DNA from: Halobacteriovorax sp. HLS
GTDB taxonomy: Bacteria; Bdellovibrionota; Bacteriovoracia; Bacteriovoracales; Bacteriovoracaceae
Reading direction: 5' to 3'
NCBI RefSeq assembly: GCF_004006665.1
Contig: NZ_QOCL01000004.1
Coordinates: 158,965-222,964, forward strand
Length of the DNA stretch: 64,000 nucleotides
The notes under the pieces are model-generated. The model saw only the letters and a program-made list of their open reading frames with translations. It was not told where the DNA came from and did not search any database. This document shows, piece after piece, positions 33,935-40,828 of this stretch. A program made the translations under genes and the position numbers. How positions within the stretch are numbered: the first letter of the stretch is position 1; every line of letters starts with the position of its first letter.

Positions 33935-34852
33935 ATGAAGTCGATTATCCCATTGAAACCATTTGCTTCCCGAAAAATTTGGGGAGGAAATTTACTGCAA
34001 GAGCTCAAGGGGCTCGAATCTCTTGATGGACAGTTGCCCATAGGTGAAACTTGGGAAGTCTCTGCTCATCCAGATGGTCCATCATCAAGCAAAATAGGAA
34101 GCCTAGATAAGATCTCTAGTCTTACCGAAATACCGTATCTTTTAAAGTTAATTGAAACAAGTGACAATCTTTCAGTCCAGGTTCATCCAAATGATGCTTA
34201 CGCTAAGAAGCACGAGCAACAAAAAGGAAAGTCTGAGTGTTGGTTGATTCTTGATTCTCAAAAGAATTGTGGAATTTTCTTAGGGATTAAGTCCTCTGTC
34301 ACGAAAGAAGCTTTTGAGAAGGCCTTAAAAGAGGGAGACGATTTATCTGAATTGATGAATTTTTATCCAACGAAGAAAGGTGACTTTTTCTATGTTCCAG
34401 CAGGAACTGCTCACGCAATAGGAAAGGGTGTTTTTCTTGCAGAGGTTCAACAATGCTCTGATGTTACCTATCGTGTTTGGGATTGGAATCGTGTTGATAA
34501 AGATGGGAAATCAAGAGAGCTTCATATAGATAAGGCCCTAGAAGTTATTCGATTTGATGAAGAATTTAATTACCCTGTTAATTTTAAAATCCAAAATAAT
34601 ATTTTTCAGCATGAGAAAATTAAGCTTTTAGATATTGAGGATTTCTCTTTATTTTCTTACAAACTATCTGGTGAAGTAGAGCTAAAATTAGATGATAAGT
34701 TTGGATCTATCTTCGTTCTGTCTGGTGAAATTGAAGTTGAAAAAGATAGTGAGGCTCACTCTTGCAATGAGTATGAGGCGATATTACTTCCTTTAACAGG
34801 AAGTAAAAAAATTAAAGTAAGAGGAAGTGGAAACTTTCTCTTTGTAAGGTAA
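33935..34852 (+). CDS. manA: Mannose-6-phosphate isomerase, type I
   Basis: Converts fructose 6-phosphate and mannose 6-phosphate. 305-residue cupin enzyme with LKPFASRKIWGG, ETWEVSAHPDG, LSVQVHPNDAYAKKHE (zinc His/Glu), the KSECWLIL loop and DFFYVPAGTAHAIG. This is the shorter Bacillus-type length (about 310). A lipoprotein gene starts 4 bp after its stop. Confidence 0.92.
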   Translation: MKSIIPLKPFASRKIWGGNLLQELKGLESLDGQLPIGETWEVSAHPDGPSSSKIGSLDKISSLTEIPYLLKLIETSDNLSVQVHPNDAYAKKHEQQKGKSECWLILDSQKNCGIFLGIKSSVTKEAFEKALKEGDDLSELMNFYPTKKGDFFYVPAGTAHAIGKGVFLAEVQQCSDVTYRVWDWNRVDKDGKSRELHIDKALEVIRFDEEFNYPVNFKIQNNIFQHEKIKLLDIEDFSLFSYKLSGEVELKLDDKFGSIFVLSGEIEVEKDSEAHSCNEYEAILLPLTGSKKIKVRGSGNFLFVR

Positions 34853-34856
34853 TTCT

Positions 34857-35648
34857 ATGAAACTTCTTTCTATATTATTTGTTCTACTTATAACAATTTC
34901 CTGTGACAAGAAATCGGAAGTTATTTATTCAGGACAAAGGGTTATTATAAAGCCTGTAAGTGCAGGAGTAGAGGATATAGATGTCGTTCGTTGGAAAGTA
35001 GGTCTAATGAGAAATTTGACAGTCTCTAGAGGAATTCAAATTGTCGTAAACTTTCCTAAGATTGATAAAAAGCATCTACACTTTCTTGTCGATAAGTACG
35101 GTGTTGATAGTTGGGTTATCAAAGTAAAGCGCCGAGGTATGATGAGAAATGAAACAATGGGATATCTCTATATACCTTTGATACTTCCTGGGCAAAAGAA
35201 TGTGATGAGAATTAATCAACTTAGTACTGGAAGTTTTAAGGTATATTACGCGGCTTCAGCAGTTTCGAGTAGATTTTCAAATTTACCATGTCCGGCCTTT
35301 AATCACGACTTGCTGATTGAGAAAGTAGAGCTTGTCACTTCTAATCCACTCGTTACAAACTTAGTGGTTTCTCCAGTAGAAGAGGAGCGAATACTTGCTA
35401 AGGTTGAAGAATTTAACTATGCCAATACTGTTATAAATGGTGGAAAGGAGTTGAGAGGTGAGTATTACCTTGAAATTGCTTTTTATAATACAAAGAGAAA
35501 GGTTAAGCTATCTAACTTTATTGAACTTGCTGGAGTTGGAAAGGTTGTTAGAGAGAGATCTGTTCCTATTTCAGGTTGTGAGAATTATACAATACCTCCA
35601 AGAGGTAAAGATGAAAACTTGTATAAGAAATTTAATTTTGGAAACTAA
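34857..35648 (+). CDS. Lipoprotein, unknown
   Basis: 263 residues. The signal peptide ends in the lipobox ITISC (Cys near residue 16), followed by DKKSEV. The mature protein is basic and looks beta-rich, with alternating hydrophobics (WVIKVKRRG, YYLEIAFYNTKRKVKL) and two further Cys near PCPAF and SGCENY. No family recognised. It is probably cotranscribed with manA and ends at a bidirectional terminator. Confidence 0.65.
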   Translation: MKLLSILFVLLITISCDKKSEVIYSGQRVIIKPVSAGVEDIDVVRWKVGLMRNLTVSRGIQIVVNFPKIDKKHLHFLVDKYGVDSWVIKVKRRGMMRNETMGYLYIPLILPGQKNVMRINQLSTGSFKVYYAASAVSSRFSNLPCPAFNHDLLIEKVELVTSNPLVTNLVVSPVEEERILAKVEEFNYANTVINGGKELRGEYYLEIAFYNTKRKVKLSNFIELAGVGKVVRERSVPISGCENYTIPPRGKDENLYKKFNFGN

Positions 35649-35652
35649 AAAG

Positions 35653-35677
35653 GCCTCCCTTTCGGGAGGCTTTTTTT
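35653..35677 (+). terminator. Bidirectional rho-independent terminator
   Basis: GCCTCCC (35653-35659), TTTC loop, GGGAGGC (35664-35670), then seven T. On the minus strand the same stem is followed by CTTTTT, so it also serves the convergent gene ending at 35676. Confidence 0.92.
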
Positions 35678-36044
35678 ATCTCTGATAACACGTTAGGGGG
35701 TACGTGATCTCATGACCTTTATTTGTTCTAATTGTTAAATAATCATTTAATTCAGAAAACTTATTAGTGTCTCCAACATGAATCTCATGTCTTTCACCCC
35801 AGTAGTTTAATACTTTAGTGAACCCACTTCCTTTTCTCTTTGTTCTTAGTGACTTTGCTGAGGCAACCATTCTTCCTGTTTCAGTTTCTTCAAGAAATGC
35901 CACCTTGTTATTAAAGATAACAAACGATTTCTTCATTCTAGGAGTATGGCATTCAATCTTAGAATGTACCGCAGCTCTTGCTTGAATAATCTGTACAAAT
36001 GACAGTGTCAAAAGTGTGATAAATATTGCTCTAATTGTTTTCAT
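35676..36044 (-). CDS. Small basic secreted protein, unknown
   Basis: 122 residues with a signal peptide (about 1-24, ending ARAAVHS). The mature part is basic with two Cys (IECHTP and TCYQR) likely paired, and beta-like segments. No family recognised. AGAGAG precedes the ATG. Transcription comes from a sigma54 promoter with a tandem palindromic upstream site. Confidence 0.6.
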   Translation of the reverse strand: MKTIRAIFITLLTLSFVQIIQARAAVHSKIECHTPRMKKSFVIFNNKVAFLEETETGRMVASAKSLRTKRKGSGFTKVLNYWGERHEIHVGDTNKFSELNDYLTIRTNKGHEITYPLTCYQR

Positions 36045-36086
36045 AATAATCTCTCTAGTTTTGTAGCCAGTTTCTAGTTATATATA

Positions 36087-36102
36087 AGCAATGCCCATGC
36101 CA
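36087..36102 (-). promoter_or_regulatory. Sigma54 (-24/-12) promoter
   Basis: Minus strand TGGCATGGGCATTGCT fits TGGCAC-N5-TTGCW with correct 10-bp GG-GC spacing. Predicted start near 36076, leader about 31 nt to the ATG at 36044. Confidence 0.72.
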
Positions 36103-36141
36103 ATTAACGCAAGCCTGTATTTGATAACTTAGCTCTATGAC

Positions 36142-36179
36142 TGTCTATATCCCTTACAATACTGACTAAAAAATAGACA
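36142..36179 (-). promoter_or_regulatory. Candidate enhancer (activator) site pair for the sigma54 promoter
   Basis: TGACTAAAAAATAGACA (36163-36179) matches the palindrome TGTCTAAAATTTAGACA at 42491-42507 in 14 of 17 positions. A second half-site TGTCTA lies at 36142-36147, so the outer arms CTGTCTAT/ATAGACAG also form an 8-bp inverted repeat. The element spans about -66 to -103 from the predicted start, the usual place for an enhancer-binding protein. Confidence 0.5.
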
Positions 36180-36243
36180 GACCTTGTAGGCTTTACCTAT
36201 TGTATTTTTGCTTTAAAATGGAGGTAATTATTTGGAGGTTTAA

Positions 36244-36765
36244 ATGAAGCGCATACTATTAGGTCTATTATTTCTTGTAATGAGTACTGTTTCTATACAC
36301 TCGAATGAAGGTGAAGTACTCACTCTTACTGGAAAGTTTATTAATAAGAGTGGGCAAGCAGTTTCTAAGAAGTATGGAACAGATTATTTTTTTCAAATCA
36401 AAGATGAGTCAGGTAAGGTCTATGCTTATCCCGTTGTTATTAAAGACGCAAAGACAGCGCAAAAGATCTCTAAAAATAAAAGTAAAATCTTTACTGTAGT
36501 AGCAGTTCCTACTCAGAAAAAGCATCAGGTTGGAGAAGTGGCGAGCTATGTTCACGTATTAAGTGTGCTTGAAGCAAATACATTTAGTATGAAGAGCTTA
36601 AGCGTTAGGCAAGGTGATATTCAAGATCAAGGTCCAGATATACCTTATTATGATAGATCTAAGACTAAGCAACAGTCCCCAACTTTTAATATTTCGGATA
36701 CGGCGGCAAACTCAATAATATTCGCTGCTGGAGCTGCATTATTAGGCGGAATGTTAATAAAATAA
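36244..36765 (+). CDS. Secreted protein with C-terminal membrane segment, unknown
   Basis: 173 residues. Signal peptide of about 20 residues (IHS-NEG); a beta-rich stretch (EVLTLTGKFINKSGQAVSKK to VLSVLEAN) of OB-fold-like length; then a Gln/Pro/Asp linker and a final hydrophobic segment AANSIIFAAGAALLGGMLIK that could anchor it. No Cys. TTGGAGG precedes the ATG. A hairpin without U-tract follows the stop. Confidence 0.6.
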   Translation: MKRILLGLLFLVMSTVSIHSNEGEVLTLTGKFINKSGQAVSKKYGTDYFFQIKDESGKVYAYPVVIKDAKTAQKISKNKSKIFTVVAVPTQKKHQVGEVASYVHVLSVLEANTFSMKSLSVRQGDIQDQGPDIPYYDRSKTKQQSPTFNISDTAANSIIFAAGAALLGGMLIK

Positions 36766-36778
36766 TCTATCCTTATTC

Positions 36779-36803
36779 AAGGTGAGATATTCCTTCTCAC
36801 CTT
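36779..36803 (+). terminator. Terminator-like hairpin lacking a U-tract
   Basis: AAGGTGAG (36779-36786) and CTCACCTT (36796-36803), 8-bp perfect stem 14 bp after the stop codon; A-rich rather than T-rich sequence follows. Confidence 0.4.
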
Positions 36804-36844
36804 AAATAAATATCCTTTCTATGTAACTTTTTTATACTTACTTT

Positions 36845-37036
36845 AAATAGCTAGACTCAATGAGTTGATTCAATTACAAAGCGTTTCATTGTTTTGAAGT
36901 CGAAAGTTTTACCACGCTCCTGGTTTTGAGCAAGTTCTAAAGTTGTGTGGTTTCCTATTTGTGTTGTGTAATTAGAGGGTAACTCATTCGACTTTTACAT
37001 ATATAGGCCTCCCTATATGGGAGGCCACTTTTTCTT
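36845..37036 (+). ncRNA. Candidate small RNA (about 190 nt) with long imperfect hairpin and terminator
   Basis: The 342-bp gap 36766-37107 has no open frame but ends in a strong terminator (37006-37034) that belongs to no gene. Upstream, nested complementary arms build one long hairpin: ATGAGTT 36860-36866 / AACTCAT 36981-36987; AATTAC 36872-36877 / GTAATT 36968-36973; ACCAC 36911-36915 / GTGGT 36947-36951; GCTC 36916-36919 / GAGC 36928-36931. A TATACT near 36834 could be its -10. Size and a long stem with a central bubble recall 6S RNA, but this is only an analogy. Confidence 0.5.
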
Positions 37037-37037
37037 T
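37006..37037 (+). terminator. Rho-independent terminator of the candidate small RNA
   Basis: GGCCTCCC (37006-37013), TATAT loop, GGGAGGCC (37019-37026), then ACTTTTTCTTT. The nearest upstream stop codon on this strand is 240 bp away and already has its own hairpin. Confidence 0.85.
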
Positions 37038-37096
37038 CTATCTTCTCTATGTTTATAACTTTTAAAATTAATTAGAACTAATGTAGAAAAATTGCT

Positions 37097-37102
37097 TATA
37101 AT
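37097..37102 (+). promoter_or_regulatory. Consensus -10 for a probable leaderless alkC-like mRNA
   Basis: Perfect TATAAT ends 5 nt before the ATG at 37108, so transcription should begin at or next to the start codon. A weak TTAGAA lies 19 bp upstream. No Shine-Dalgarno is present. Confidence 0.5.
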
Positions 37103-37107
37103 TAACT

Positions 37108-38184
37108 ATGAGCGATTTACTTAAAAATAATTATAATAAAAAATATATATCACTTGTTGCTTCTGAAGTTCAGAAGCAACATTGTTCTTTTAAAGCTCGT
37201 GAATTTACTAATAAAGTATTAGATAAAGACTGGGAAGATCTTGAGTTAAAAAGTCGCATGAGAAAGATCACAGTGACCCTTAAAGAGTTTCTTCCTAATG
37301 ACTATTTCAAATCAATAGAGATCATTTTAAAGGCAGCACCTCCTTTTGGAGGATTTGAAGGGATGTTCTTTGCTGACTTTGTCGAGCAGTATGGGCAGGA
37401 GAAAGAAAATTGGAATCTCTCCTTAAATGCTCTTAAAGAGCTAACTAAGTATTCAAGTTCTGAGTTTGCGATTCGTCCCTTTATTATTAAGGATTCTAAG
37501 CGTGTAATGAAAACACTTCTGAGTTGGAGTAGAGATAAAAATTTTCATGTAAGAAGGCTCGCCAGTGAAGGTTGTCGCCCCAGGCTTCCGTGGGCCATGG
37601 CGATTAAAGATTTTAAAGTTGATCCAAGTCAAATAATACCTATTTTAGAAAATCTAAAAAATGATCCCGAATTATATGTACGAAGAAGTGTTGCTAATAA
37701 TTTAAATGATATAAGTAAAGATCATCCCGAGCTTGTCGTGAAAATTGCAAAGTCTTGGATTGGGGAAAACCAACAAGTCGACTGGGTTGTTAAACATGGT
37801 CTGCGTACACTCTTAAAAAGAGGTAATCAAAAAGCGTTAAAAATATTTGGTTTTGCAGCTACTAATGAAGTTAAAGTCTCTAAAGTAAGGACAAGTAGCA
37901 CAGTTAAAATTGGTAAAGAACTAGAATTTGAGTTTACTATATCCAACTCGAATAAATCGAAACTAAGAATTGAGTATGGTATTGATTACTTAAAAATGAA
38001 TGGTTCTCATTCTCGAAAAGTTTTTAAAATTTCTGAGAATGAATTTCAACCCGGCCGTCACCGATTTGTAAAAAAACAATCATTCAAAGAGATGACGACA
38101 CGAAAGCATCATCCTGGAAAACATTTTCTGTGCATAATTATTAATGGAGTTTCGTATAAAAGTTATGGATTTAATGTTTTATGA
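37108..38184 (+). CDS. AlkC-like DNA glycosylase with C-terminal Ig-like domain
   Basis: Predicted DNA alkylation repair glycosylase of the HEAT-like repeat class (AlkC/AlkD) that removes N3-alkylated bases. 358 residues: helical repeats (about 1-250) with FGGFEGMFFADFVEQYG, FAIRPFI, HVRRLASEGCRPRLPW and YVRRSVANNLNDISKDHP, followed by a beta-rich domain (about 258-358, VGIG-type start VKIGKELEFEFTISN). The extra Ig-like domain is characteristic of AlkC rather than AlkD. The stop overlaps the GIY-YIG start by 4 bp (ATGA), implying joint function or coupling. Confidence 0.85.
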   Translation: MSDLLKNNYNKKYISLVASEVQKQHCSFKAREFTNKVLDKDWEDLELKSRMRKITVTLKEFLPNDYFKSIEIILKAAPPFGGFEGMFFADFVEQYGQEKENWNLSLNALKELTKYSSSEFAIRPFIIKDSKRVMKTLLSWSRDKNFHVRRLASEGCRPRLPWAMAIKDFKVDPSQIIPILENLKNDPELYVRRSVANNLNDISKDHPELVVKIAKSWIGENQQVDWVVKHGLRTLLKRGNQKALKIFGFAATNEVKVSKVRTSSTVKIGKELEFEFTISNSNKSKLRIEYGIDYLKMNGSHSRKVFKISENEFQPGRHRFVKKQSFKEMTTRKHHPGKHFLCIIINGVSYKSYGFNVL

Positions 38185-38438
38185 GTTGGTTTGTTTATAT
38201 CATAGAGACCACTTCTAATAAGTTCTATACAGGAATCACTACTGATGTTGAGAGAAGATTTAATGAGCACCTTAATGATAAGAAAAAGGGAGCAAAGTTT
38301 TTTAGATCAAATAGGCCGAAAAAAGTTGTGTATATAGAAGAATTCGAAAATAGATCTCTTGCGAGTAAAAGAGAATATGAAATTAAACAACTAACTAGAC
38401 AGCAGAAAGAAAAATTACTTAAGTCTATTCATCAATAG
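38181..38438 (+). CDS. GIY-YIG nuclease-domain protein (UPF0213/YhbQ type)
   Basis: 85-residue single GIY-YIG domain: FVYIIETTSNKFYTGITTDV (the Tyr and GIT elements), RRFNEHLN, and the Glu-containing KREYEIKQLTRQQKEKLL. Members of this stand-alone family are SLX1/UvrC-related; biochemical role is uncertain. Translationally coupled to the AlkC-like gene, consistent with DNA repair. It overlaps the convergent DUF5522 gene by 14 bp. Confidence 0.85.
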   Translation: MSWFVYIIETTSNKFYTGITTDVERRFNEHLNDKKKGAKFFRSNRPKKVVYIEEFENRSLASKREYEIKQLTRQQKEKLLKSIHQ

Positions 38439-38649
38439 GTCCATCATAAATCTCCAGTTCCTCTTCTTGCCAAGGTTTTTGAAGTTCCGATGGTACAGAA
38501 GGGTCAACCCTCGAGTGATATTCATATGGGCAATGAGTACATCCACTTTGACAACAGTAGCCTCTTTCTTGATGGTACTTTTTGGTGAAGACCATGAGTC
38601 CTTCAGAATTTAAATAATAGTGGATATTTTCGATCAACTTCTTAGTCAT
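38425..38649 (-). CDS. DUF5522-type small Cys-rich protein
   Basis: 74 residues. LNSEGLMVFTKKYHQERGYC followed by CQSGCTHCPYEY gives a four-Cys cluster (C-C-x3-C-x2-C), the pattern of the DUF5522 family, probably a metal site. The acidic C-terminus is Glu/Asp rich. No Shine-Dalgarno is seen. A minus-strand terminator hairpin sits just upstream. Confidence 0.7.
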   Translation of the reverse strand: MTKKLIENIHYYLNSEGLMVFTKKYHQERGYCCQSGCTHCPYEYHSRVDPSVPSELQKPWQEEELEIYDGPIDE

Positions 38650-38680
38650 GTAGATAATTTATCGCATAAATATTCGTTTT

Positions 38681-38710
38681 AAAAGAAGAAAGCCTCCGAT
38701 TCCGGAGGCT
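38681..38710 (-). terminator. Minus-strand rho-independent terminator with no gene upstream of it
   Basis: Minus strand AGCCTCCG (38703-38710), GAAT loop, CGGAGGCT (38691-38698) and TTCTTCTTTT (38681-38690). No plus-strand U-tract. Nothing coding feeds into it on the minus strand for at least 240 bp, so it marks a non-coding transcript. Confidence 0.75.
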
Positions 38711-38864
38711 AAACGCGTGTGTATAAGAATATAAATTCTTCAAGAGGTAGGTCTTAACATCCATTATAAGTACCTAGCTCTTTTATAGACCGGAGAGTTC
38801 TACCACCCCAATTTTTTCTAGGCAAGAAAAAAAGTTTAGAATATCCTATAAGGGTACTTAGTTA
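38681..38864 (-). ncRNA. Candidate minus-strand small RNA (about 185 nt)
   Basis: The 300-bp gap between the DUF5522 gene and fadD holds a terminator and several complementary segments: TAAGTACC 38767-38774 / GGTACTTA 38853-38860; GGTCT 38750-38754 / AGACC 38787-38791; AAGAAT 38725-38730 / ATTCTT 38735-38740; T6/A6 near 38813-38833. A minus-strand promoter is plausible: TTAACT (38894-38899), 17 bp, TAATAA (38871-38876), start near 38864. No open frame or ribosome site is seen. Identity unknown. Confidence 0.45.
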
Positions 38865-38949
38865 TTAATATTATTAGACTCATAGAGATATTGAGTTAAA
38901 ATATCTGTTTAAAAGAACTAATAAGAATCACAAATATTAGGGGATTAGA

Positions 38950-40611
38950 ATGAATTATGTTTGGCAAAATGAATACCAAGAAGGTGTACCGCATGAGATC
39001 GATGCGTCAAAGTATAACTCTATACCGGAGTTGCTTGAGGAGTCCTTCTCAAAATTTTCACAAAAACCTGCGTTTCATTGTATGGGGAAGTCTCTGACTT
39101 ATGGCGAGATAGACCTTCAAAGTAGAAAGTTTGCTTCATACCTTCAAAACGAATTGAATTTAAAAAAGGGTGATAGAGTTGCGTTGATGATGCCAAATAT
39201 TCTTCAGTATCCGGTTGCTCTTTTTGGCGTATTAAGAGCTGGCATGGTTGCTGTAAACGTGAATCCTCTTTATACGGCTAGAGAATTAGAGCATCAGCTA
39301 ACTGACTCTGGATCAAAGGCAATAGTTATTTTTGAAAACTCGGCCAGTGTGCTAGAGGATATTGTTTCTAATACTCCTGTGGAGCATGTTTTAACGACAC
39401 AGATCGGTGATATGTTAGGTTTTCCAAAATCTATGATAGTAAACTTTGTCATTAAAAATGTTAAAAAAATGGTTCCGAGTTGGAGTATTCAGGGGGCGAG
39501 AGATTTTACAGCTTGTGTAAATAGTGGAGACGAAACCAAATTTATTAGACCGGAAATTAAGGCCGATGAAACAGCTTTTCTACAATATACTGGTGGAACT
39601 ACTGGAGTTTCAAAAGGTGCTGAGTTGATTCATTCAAATATCATTGCGAACTTGATGCAAGCAAAGGCATGGATCTCTCCTGTGACAGAAGAGGGGAATG
39701 AAATTATTATTACACCACTTCCTCTCTATCATATTTTTAGTCTTACAGCGAATTGTTTTACTTTTTCAACTGTAGGAGCTTTAAATGTTTTGATAACAAA
39801 TCCAAGAGATATGCCTGGCTTTGTAAAAGAATTGAAGAAGTGGAAGTTTACTGCTTTTACTGGTGTGAATACTCTTTTTAATGGTCTATTGAATACTCCT
39901 GGTTTTGAGACAGTTGATTTTTCTAAATTAAAATTAACCTTAGGTGGAGGAATGGCAGTCCAAAAGCCTGTCGCTGAAAAATGGAAGACAGTAACTGGAA
40001 CTCCTTTGATTGAGGCGTATGGTTTGACTGAAACATCTCCAGCAGCTTGTATCAATCCAATGGATTTAAAAGCGTATAATGGATCAATTGGGCTTCCGGT
40101 ATCTTCAACAGAAGTTGTAATTAAAAATGATGATGGTGAAACTTTGGGAGTTGGTGAGATTGGTGAGATTTGTATTAAAGGCCCTCAAGTAATGAAGGGT
40201 TACTGGAATAGACCTGAGGAGACGGCTAAAGTTATGACTCCTGATGGTTTTTTTAAATCTGGTGATATTGGAGTTATGGATGAAAGAGGATTCTTTAAAA
40301 TCGTAGACCGTAAAAAAGATATGATTCTTGTTTCTGGATTCAATGTTTATCCAAATGAAATTGAAGATGTGATTTCATCGCACCCTAAAGTCTTCGAGTG
40401 TGCCGCAGTTGGTGCTCCTGATGAGAAGTCTGGTGAGGTAGTGAAGTTGTTTGTAGTTAAAAAGGATGAATCTCTTACAAAAGAAGAGCTTAAAGCATTT
40501 TGTAAAGAGAACTTAACAGGCTATAAAGTTCCTAGAATCTATGAATTTAGAGAAGAGCTTCCTAAGTCAAATGTTGGAAAAATTTTAAGAAAAGATCTTA
40601 GAGATAATTAA
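38950..40611 (+). CDS. fadD: Long-chain fatty-acid-CoA ligase
   Basis: Activates fatty acids to acyl-CoA at the inner membrane using ATP. 553-residue ANL-superfamily enzyme: P-loop YTGGTTGVSKGAE, FTGVNTLFNGLL, AYGLTETSPAACINP, GEICIKGPQVMKGYW, FFKSGDIGVMDERGFFKIVDR and the C-terminal KSNVGKILRKDLR with the catalytic Lys. Length and motifs match E. coli FadD (561). AGGGGATTAG precedes the ATG. It is monocistronic with a terminator after it. It could feed prey-derived fatty acids into beta-oxidation or lipid synthesis. Confidence 0.93.
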   Translation: MNYVWQNEYQEGVPHEIDASKYNSIPELLEESFSKFSQKPAFHCMGKSLTYGEIDLQSRKFASYLQNELNLKKGDRVALMMPNILQYPVALFGVLRAGMVAVNVNPLYTARELEHQLTDSGSKAIVIFENSASVLEDIVSNTPVEHVLTTQIGDMLGFPKSMIVNFVIKNVKKMVPSWSIQGARDFTACVNSGDETKFIRPEIKADETAFLQYTGGTTGVSKGAELIHSNIIANLMQAKAWISPVTEEGNEIIITPLPLYHIFSLTANCFTFSTVGALNVLITNPRDMPGFVKELKKWKFTAFTGVNTLFNGLLNTPGFETVDFSKLKLTLGGGMAVQKPVAEKWKTVTGTPLIEAYGLTETSPAACINPMDLKAYNGSIGLPVSSTEVVIKNDDGETLGVGEIGEICIKGPQVMKGYWNRPEETAKVMTPDGFFKSGDIGVMDERGFFKIVDRKKDMILVSGFNVYPNEIEDVISSHPKVFECAAVGAPDEKSGEVVKLFVVKKDESLTKEELKAFCKENLTGYKVPRIYEFREELPKSNVGKILRKDLRDN

Positions 40612-40616
40612 TTTGA

Positions 40617-40648
40617 ATGGCCCTTTATAGGGCCATCTTGCCACTTTT
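40617..40648 (+). terminator. Probable terminator of fadD
   Basis: ATGGCCCT (40617-40624), TTAT loop, AGGGCCAT (40629-40636), then CTTGCCAC before TTTTTT. The U-tract is displaced by 8 nt, so strength is uncertain. Confidence 0.6.
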
Positions 40649-40687
40649 TTCATTTCAAATGTAAGTTCGTCCTTTAAATAATTAATA

Positions 40688-40717
40688 TTACACATATGGT
40701 CATATCTATATGTGTAA
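40688..40717 (+). promoter_or_regulatory. Perfect 10-bp inverted repeat upstream of the repeat-protein gene
   Basis: TTACACATAT (40688-40697) and ATATGTGTAA (40708-40717) with a 10-bp centre, 112 bp before the start codon; AT-rich sequence lies between. A regulator-binding site is likely; it is also a possible hairpin. Confidence 0.5.
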
Positions 40718-40828
40718 GATTCTAAAAAATATTATTTTTTCTAAAAAAATATTTCTCATTTATTACGAGCCGCGATATTCAAGATTTATTATTTGATAAT
40801 CACACTATATTTACAAATTGGAGATGAG

